Positions 59,841-64,000 of a stretch of 64,000 bases of DNA are shown piece after piece. Every line of letters starts with the position of its first letter. The first letter of the stretch is position 1. The notes under the pieces are model-generated. The model saw only the letters and a list, made by a program, of their open reading frames with translations. It was not told the DNA's origin and ran no database searches. This stretch comes from Phialocephala subalpina (Eukaryota > Ascomycota > Leotiomycetes > Helotiales > Mollisiaceae), in contig FJOG01000004.1 in the NCBI GenBank assembly GCA_900073065.1, positions 1,951,604-2,015,603 of the forward strand, read 5' to 3'. A program made the translations under genes and the position numbers.

Positions 59841-60542
59841 ATGGCTCTAGCATATCCGTTTGCAGATATCTGCTATGCTACTCGGCCCAGTCTGCCATTG
59901 ACATCGAATCTGCAGAACCCCGCATCAACCCCTCCATGCCTGGCCACATCGAATCCAGGATTTCCTCTCTTCACCTTCCTGCCCTACGAACTACGAATCA
60001 AGATATGGCAGATGTCGATTGAGCCTCGAGTGGTTGTTAATACAAGAAAACGAAATCAAACACCTACCATCCTTCATGCCTGCCACGAAGCACGAGAAGA
60101 AGGCCTGCGCCATTACCAATTGATGCGATGCGATGGGGGCAGCCGGATACGGACACCAACATATATTAGCATGGAGGATACCTTGTTCTTCACTACTTCT
60201 CCTCGGATGATTAGCAATTCTGCTCTTAATCGGATGAGCGAGACTCCGGCTCTGCAGGAGGTCCGACACCTTGCCATTTCGAAGTCGCTGTTGCAGAGGA
60301 TCGAAGCATATCCCCTATACACCGACATCTACGACCGCATCCGAACATCAAAAGTCCTAGAAACCTTGACTATCGTCAATGATAGAGGAAGCTTCCTATC
60401 AGGAGAAATTCATTTCGTTATCGACGAAAATGGATACGAAGAGGAAATAAGTCAGTACAGAGCAGGCATTGAAGAAAGTGCTACTACCATGCTCAGATGG
60501 AACACTCCTGAGCTGAGATTTGCACGCCTTGAAGAGACGTGA
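59841..60542 (+). CDS. 2EXR-domain protein
   Basis: Single exon of 233 residues from the ATG in ACCAACCATGG context; the frame is open further upstream to 59631, but that part lacks similarity. The 2EXR signature is FPLFTFLPYELRIKIWQMSI, followed by RVVVNTRKRNQTPTILHACH and EAREEGLRHYQL, then EVRHLAISKSLLQRIEAY and LETLTIVNDRG. 2EXR proteins are expanded in filamentous fungi and often related to F-box-like proteins; their role is unknown. A second member follows on the same strand. Confidence 0.8.
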   Translation: MALAYPFADICYATRPSLPLTSNLQNPASTPPCLATSNPGFPLFTFLPYELRIKIWQMSIEPRVVVNTRKRNQTPTILHACHEAREEGLRHYQLMRCDGGSRIRTPTYISMEDTLFFTTSPRMISNSALNRMSETPALQEVRHLAISKSLLQRIEAYPLYTDIYDRIRTSKVLETLTIVNDRGSFLSGEIHFVIDENGYEEEISQYRAGIEESATTMLRWNTPELRFARLEET

Positions 60543-60810
60543 CATGGGGTCCTTTGCCACTGTACGTCTTGGCAGCAGGTGAAAGGCGCAGCTTTTCAGC
60601 CTCATGCATAACTACACCATACCGAATGAGTCAGACATCGAACATCTCAAGAACCCGCAATCCTCATGACTTCAATTCTACTTTTTATAACTCAAAGTCA
60701 ATTCGAAGTTCCAGAATTAAAGACCCTCTGTCACGTTCTCCAGTGTAGAAATATCGTCGACTCACGACTGATGTGATTCGGCTTCTTGGTTTCAGCCTTT
60801 GCCATCAGCT

Positions 60811-61641
60811 ATGGTTGATCCACTGGATATGTCCTCCATGAGTGAGGCTGTGAAATTCATCCAAGACAACTTATCCATCAAAAATGAACATCCTCCACTT
60901 CAAAACTTCACACTCTTCCCTCTCCTCCCAGCCGAGCTCCGTCTCAAAATCTGGCAACTCGCAATCCTCCCCCGTACCCTCCACCTCAACCACTCATCAG
61001 CTGTCCGTACTCGGATCAAACTCTCTCCAACCGTCCCACCTCTCCTCCACGCCAACCATGAAGCCCGCACCGAAGTCGTAAAACACTACCATCTCTCAAC
61101 TATAGGACCAAGTAGAAAAATGTACCTACATCCGACGCTCGACACTCTCCTCTGGATCCGCTACAACGGACCCCGCTCCTTCCGTCTCGACTCCCAGAAA
61201 CTCCTGCATCCGCACACGTCCATCCACGTCTCCAAATTCGCTGTTTCCCAGAAATTCTGGAACAGAATAACGATGCAAATTGGGAACAATGAACTCTATT
61301 CCCTGATCCGAGGTCGAGGAGCCGAAGGCTGGCGCGAAAGCGATGGGAAATTGAGGTATGATACGCTGGTAGTCGTAGATGATGATTATGGGTATATTAG
61401 GTGGAGTGAAGTGAGAGGAAATGAGATGAGGATGAAGAGGGTGAAGGGCGAGGTTATGTGGGATTTTTTGAAGGGGAGGAATAAGGATATGGGGAAGGAG
61501 GAGTTGTGGGGGAAGTGGGATTGGAATGGGGAGAGGGGTGTGTGGGATCAGAATGGCGGGTGGTTGGGGAGAGATTGGAGGGAAGGGGAGGATTTGGCTG
61601 AGGTGAAGTTTGCGAGGGTGGCGTTCAAGGAGGTGAAATGA
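60811..61641 (+). CDS. 2EXR-domain protein
   Basis: Single exon of 276 residues. The ATG at 60811 is used because the frame upstream opens only with a TTG. The domain reads FTLFPLLPAELRLKIWQLAI then LPRTLHLNHSSA, VPPLLHANHEARTEVVKHYH, DTLLWIRYNG and VSKFAVSQKFWNRI. The C-terminal 90 residues are very rich in Trp, Gly, Lys and Glu (ELWGKWDWNGERGVWDQNGG). It is tandem to the previous 2EXR gene, probably from an old duplication, as the two are clearly diverged. A Leu/Trp-rich C-terminus is common in this family. Confidence 0.8.
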   Translation: MVDPLDMSSMSEAVKFIQDNLSIKNEHPPLQNFTLFPLLPAELRLKIWQLAILPRTLHLNHSSAVRTRIKLSPTVPPLLHANHEARTEVVKHYHLSTIGPSRKMYLHPTLDTLLWIRYNGPRSFRLDSQKLLHPHTSIHVSKFAVSQKFWNRITMQIGNNELYSLIRGRGAEGWRESDGKLRYDTLVVVDDDYGYIRWSEVRGNEMRMKRVKGEVMWDFLKGRNKDMGKEELWGKWDWNGERGVWDQNGGWLGRDWREGEDLAEVKFARVAFKEVK

Positions 61642-62070
61642 GAGTGACTATTATGGGATTATGCACTGGCCAGATGTCCGAGCAATGGAGAGTGATTTCA
61701 TAAAGTTGTCTTTCATAAGTACGTGTGTAATTCACGTGAAGGGCGACGCTGAGAAGATTGGGCATTGAGAGCAAATTTCGCTAGTGCCGTTTGGCTCGCC
61801 AAAACTCCACAAAAGCTCCTCCACAGCTCTTCTTCACGCCTTCAAACTTCAAACGAGAGAAATGTCAGCTCGAGATCGAAGCCACCATTGCCGAATGTCA
61901 CTACTTCGTAAGTACCGTGGATCTTGCTGCTAAAGCTATGTCACTGACTTCAAGTTCTTTGCAGGATCCTCACCTAGGACTGCGAGATCCCACCACAGCC
62001 CAAATTCCAACCAGCTAAGATGCAACGCTTCCCTCCTCCTGCGGGGCAGATCTTACACTGAGCGAAGGAG

Positions 62071-63413
62071 GTGCCTGGACCCACGGGCCTCGCAAGTCCG
62101 AGATGTCAGCTGCGCAAGCTTCAACCTACCCTCAAGTTCGTTGAAGAGGTCCTCGAGAAACAAAGTTGGAGCGCGCTTCAATGCATGCGTATACACCTAC
62201 TACCAGATGGCGTTTCGGTTGATACCTTTGGCTTCAGGCGAACCTTGCTCTTTTCTCCGAAGCCTCGTTGGAGGAAGCTGACGGCAGAGCTCTTAGGATT
62301 GGAGCAAACGGCCGGCTTGTATGTCTATCTAGCAGAGCCTACCTTGCTTACTCGTTGTGGGCACACCACTTGTCAATCTTGCTTTGCCACATCAAACAAT
62401 ACGTGCTCAGTCGGCGAGTGCGGTGCTTCGTATAGCAAGAAACATCAGAGAGCCAATGGTCCTGCCTGTTTGGCGAATCGACTTCTAAAGAGCTGTCCTG
62501 GTTTGGAACAAAGATTGACCAGGCAGCCAAGCTCATCAAGAGCATCGACCCCATCGTGAGTGACGACCCCAGCGGCCAGTCCCTGTGGCTCCTTGCAAGC
62601 ACACTTAAATGATTCTGCAGCAGCGCGTCTCTTTCCTGCTGACCAGTACATAGGGCTCATGTTATTTTCTCAAACTTCTATCGACTTGAGCTGATAGTCC
62701 CTCTAAGAAGCTGGCGACTAGCTAAAGCTACCTTAACCACTTAGCAGGCTAAGGGCCTCCAAGAAGAGATTGAATATATCATATCTGAGAGAGATAACCT
62801 TGAAAACCGTCTATGCGAAACTGCTCGCCAACTTCGAATTGCTAAGGCAGGACGCTTATGCAATGATAGCCAGTAACTTCCTCAGGCAAGGTCCGCCTCG
62901 GGCCACTACCGTTAATAATTACGAGATACTTGAAGCAAAGCGCAATACCAGTTAGCTCTGCCGTTGGATTGCCGTGGAGGTGAGATAGCGTCTGCTGCTG
63001 ATGCTCAGTTTGCTGGCTGACAATTACAATGCAGAGACTGGGAGTCCTGGCCGAGGCCCAAAGCAGCGTCTACAAATTATACTGTAACGGGGCAAGCTCA
63101 AAAGCCACCCAGCGTCAATGAACTCGCCATTGAGTTCGAGGGACTCCTGAATACCTAGATTAACCGCTCTAATCAACCCACTACCAGTTGAAGGAAGGGC
63201 GCGCCAGCTGCACTGCGACATCCATCAGGGTTATTCGGTGCTTTGGACAAGGTTGGCCGTGTTCGAGGCAGCTCCGCGACTCCGCTGCCCCCAATTCCAG
63301 CCAAGAACCCAGATGGAGCCCAGATGGAGAAGAAATTACTCCAGAGACTGAGAGATATGCCCTTAGCTCGAGTTTTGCCTTCGGGAGAAGCGGACTTTGG
63401 GAAAGTCATGTAA
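62071..63413 (+). pseudogene. RING/coiled-coil protein remnant
   Basis: Residual RING-finger sequence is seen around 62325-62400: EPTLLTRCGHTTCQSCF, then CSVGECGASYSKKHQ. The first metal-binding cysteine pair is lost. A coiled-coil stretch follows at 62754-62876 (LQEEIEYIISERDNLENRL then CETARQLRIAKAG), ending in a stop. A last open piece, GALDKVGRVRG ... LLQRLRDMPLARVL, ends in TAA at 63411-63413. Frame changes and stops separate the pieces, so an intact E3-like protein cannot be made from the window. Confidence 0.5.
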
Positions 63414-64000
63414 AGTAGCTGTACTGTAGAAACTCGGGTCAGATCTGGTAGATTTTTGTAGTAGAAAATGTGAGCATTAAAGCACCGGCTTGTATCTTCG
63501 ACATCATCCGGAATGTGCCAAGAAGAACGTCTCTTGATGTTAAAGAACATGTTTTCAGTGTGTGAAATGTTCTCTTCGCACCAAAACGTGCAAGTTCCTT
63601 GGTCAATCGTTGTTGAAGTCATTGGATTCTCAGCAACTTGCTGCTGACCCATGGGATCCTATTGTTAATGAATAGCCAGGCTAGCCTAAGACAACAATAT
63701 CCTTCTTGGTAATCAGAAGAGGAAGGAACAATAGTTGTGTTCTTCCCCTCGCGTCGGTTGGGGGCATGTGACCTCAATTGTAAGCTAAAACTCGCCTTCG
63801 CTTCAAAAGGTTTTCCCATCCCACACCTCACCTGCAATTCACCATAATTTCCCAACAACGCGGAAATATCACCTTGTAAGGATCCTTGCTCAGATGGCAG
63901 CTATGAGGAAAGATCGAGCTTGTACTGACAAATCATAGCTATAATCCTGGAGGCAGAAACCATCCACAAGTGACGAGCTCGACAACGCGTCTTGAGGTAA
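63414..64000. other. Right edge, no supported gene
   Basis: Only short ORFs on the minus strand (63173-63652, 63619-63858) without recognisable domains. Confidence 0.45.

Overview
The window is nuclear DNA of a filamentous ascomycete (Pezizomycotina). The genes carry short spliceosomal introns of about 45-80 bases with branch-site-like CTGAC or CTAAC motifs. The gene families are typically fungal: an Lrg1-type LIM-RhoGAP, a Rim15-type PAS/kinase/receiver protein, SAT4-type rhodopsin-like membrane proteins, DUF3176 proteins, 2EXR proteins, F-box/LRR proteins and NB-ARC-TPR receptors. The mix of 2EXR, F-box/LRR and decayed receptors would suit a helotialean-type leotiomycete, but that placement is inference only. 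I recognised no rRNA, tRNA or CRISPR array.

Layout. 0.5-2.3 kb (-): a UBE2Z-like ubiquitin-conjugating enzyme with eight exons, one only 12 bases long. 4.0-7.7 kb (+): the LRG1 orthologue. 8.8-10.0 kb (+): a Gal80-like Gfo/Idh/MocA dehydrogenase. 10.2-12.1 kb (-): a Ser-rich conserved protein of unknown function. 12.3-14.2 kb: a broken 2EXR gene and further remnants. 14.3-16.9 kb (+): a SAT4/rhodopsin-like receptor and a small four-helix membrane protein. 17.2-19.1 kb (-): an F-box-like/LRR protein, then about 2.1 kb without a supported gene. 21.3-30.0 kb: a conserved hypothetical protein, a dimeric alpha/beta-barrel protein, a homogentisate 1,2-dioxygenase, a 0.6 kb terminal-inverted-repeat element, a 2-oxoglutarate/Fe(II) oxygenase and an UNC93-like transporter. 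30.4-34.2 kb: a decayed chimera of an F-box gene start and an NB-ARC-TPR receptor lacking its P-loop. 38.3-44.0 kb (+): a RIM15-like kinase gene with an apparent frameshift. 45.2-47.1 kb (+): a DUF3176 gene with a stop before its last membrane helix. 47.4-52.0 kb: F-box/LRR and DEAD-box helicase remnants and one small ORF. 52.8-54.3 kb (-): an intact F-box protein. 54.3-58.8 kb: no supported gene. 58.9-59.4 kb: a 53-59 base minisatellite. 59.8-61.6 kb (+): two 2EXR genes. 62-63.4 kb: a RING/coiled-coil remnant.

Conserved housekeeping or signalling genes (UBE2Z-like, LRG1, RIM15) alternate with accessory stretches rich in decayed members of expanded families. Rim15 (nutrient signalling and quiescence) and Lrg1 (Rho1 and cell-wall control) are single-copy regulators in relatives. 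The homogentisate dioxygenase, 2-oxoglutarate oxygenase and UNC93-like transporter could serve one aromatic or secondary-metabolite function, but nothing in the sequence proves this. Exon joins were worked out by hand from splice motifs, reading frame and family conservation; no alignment was run.
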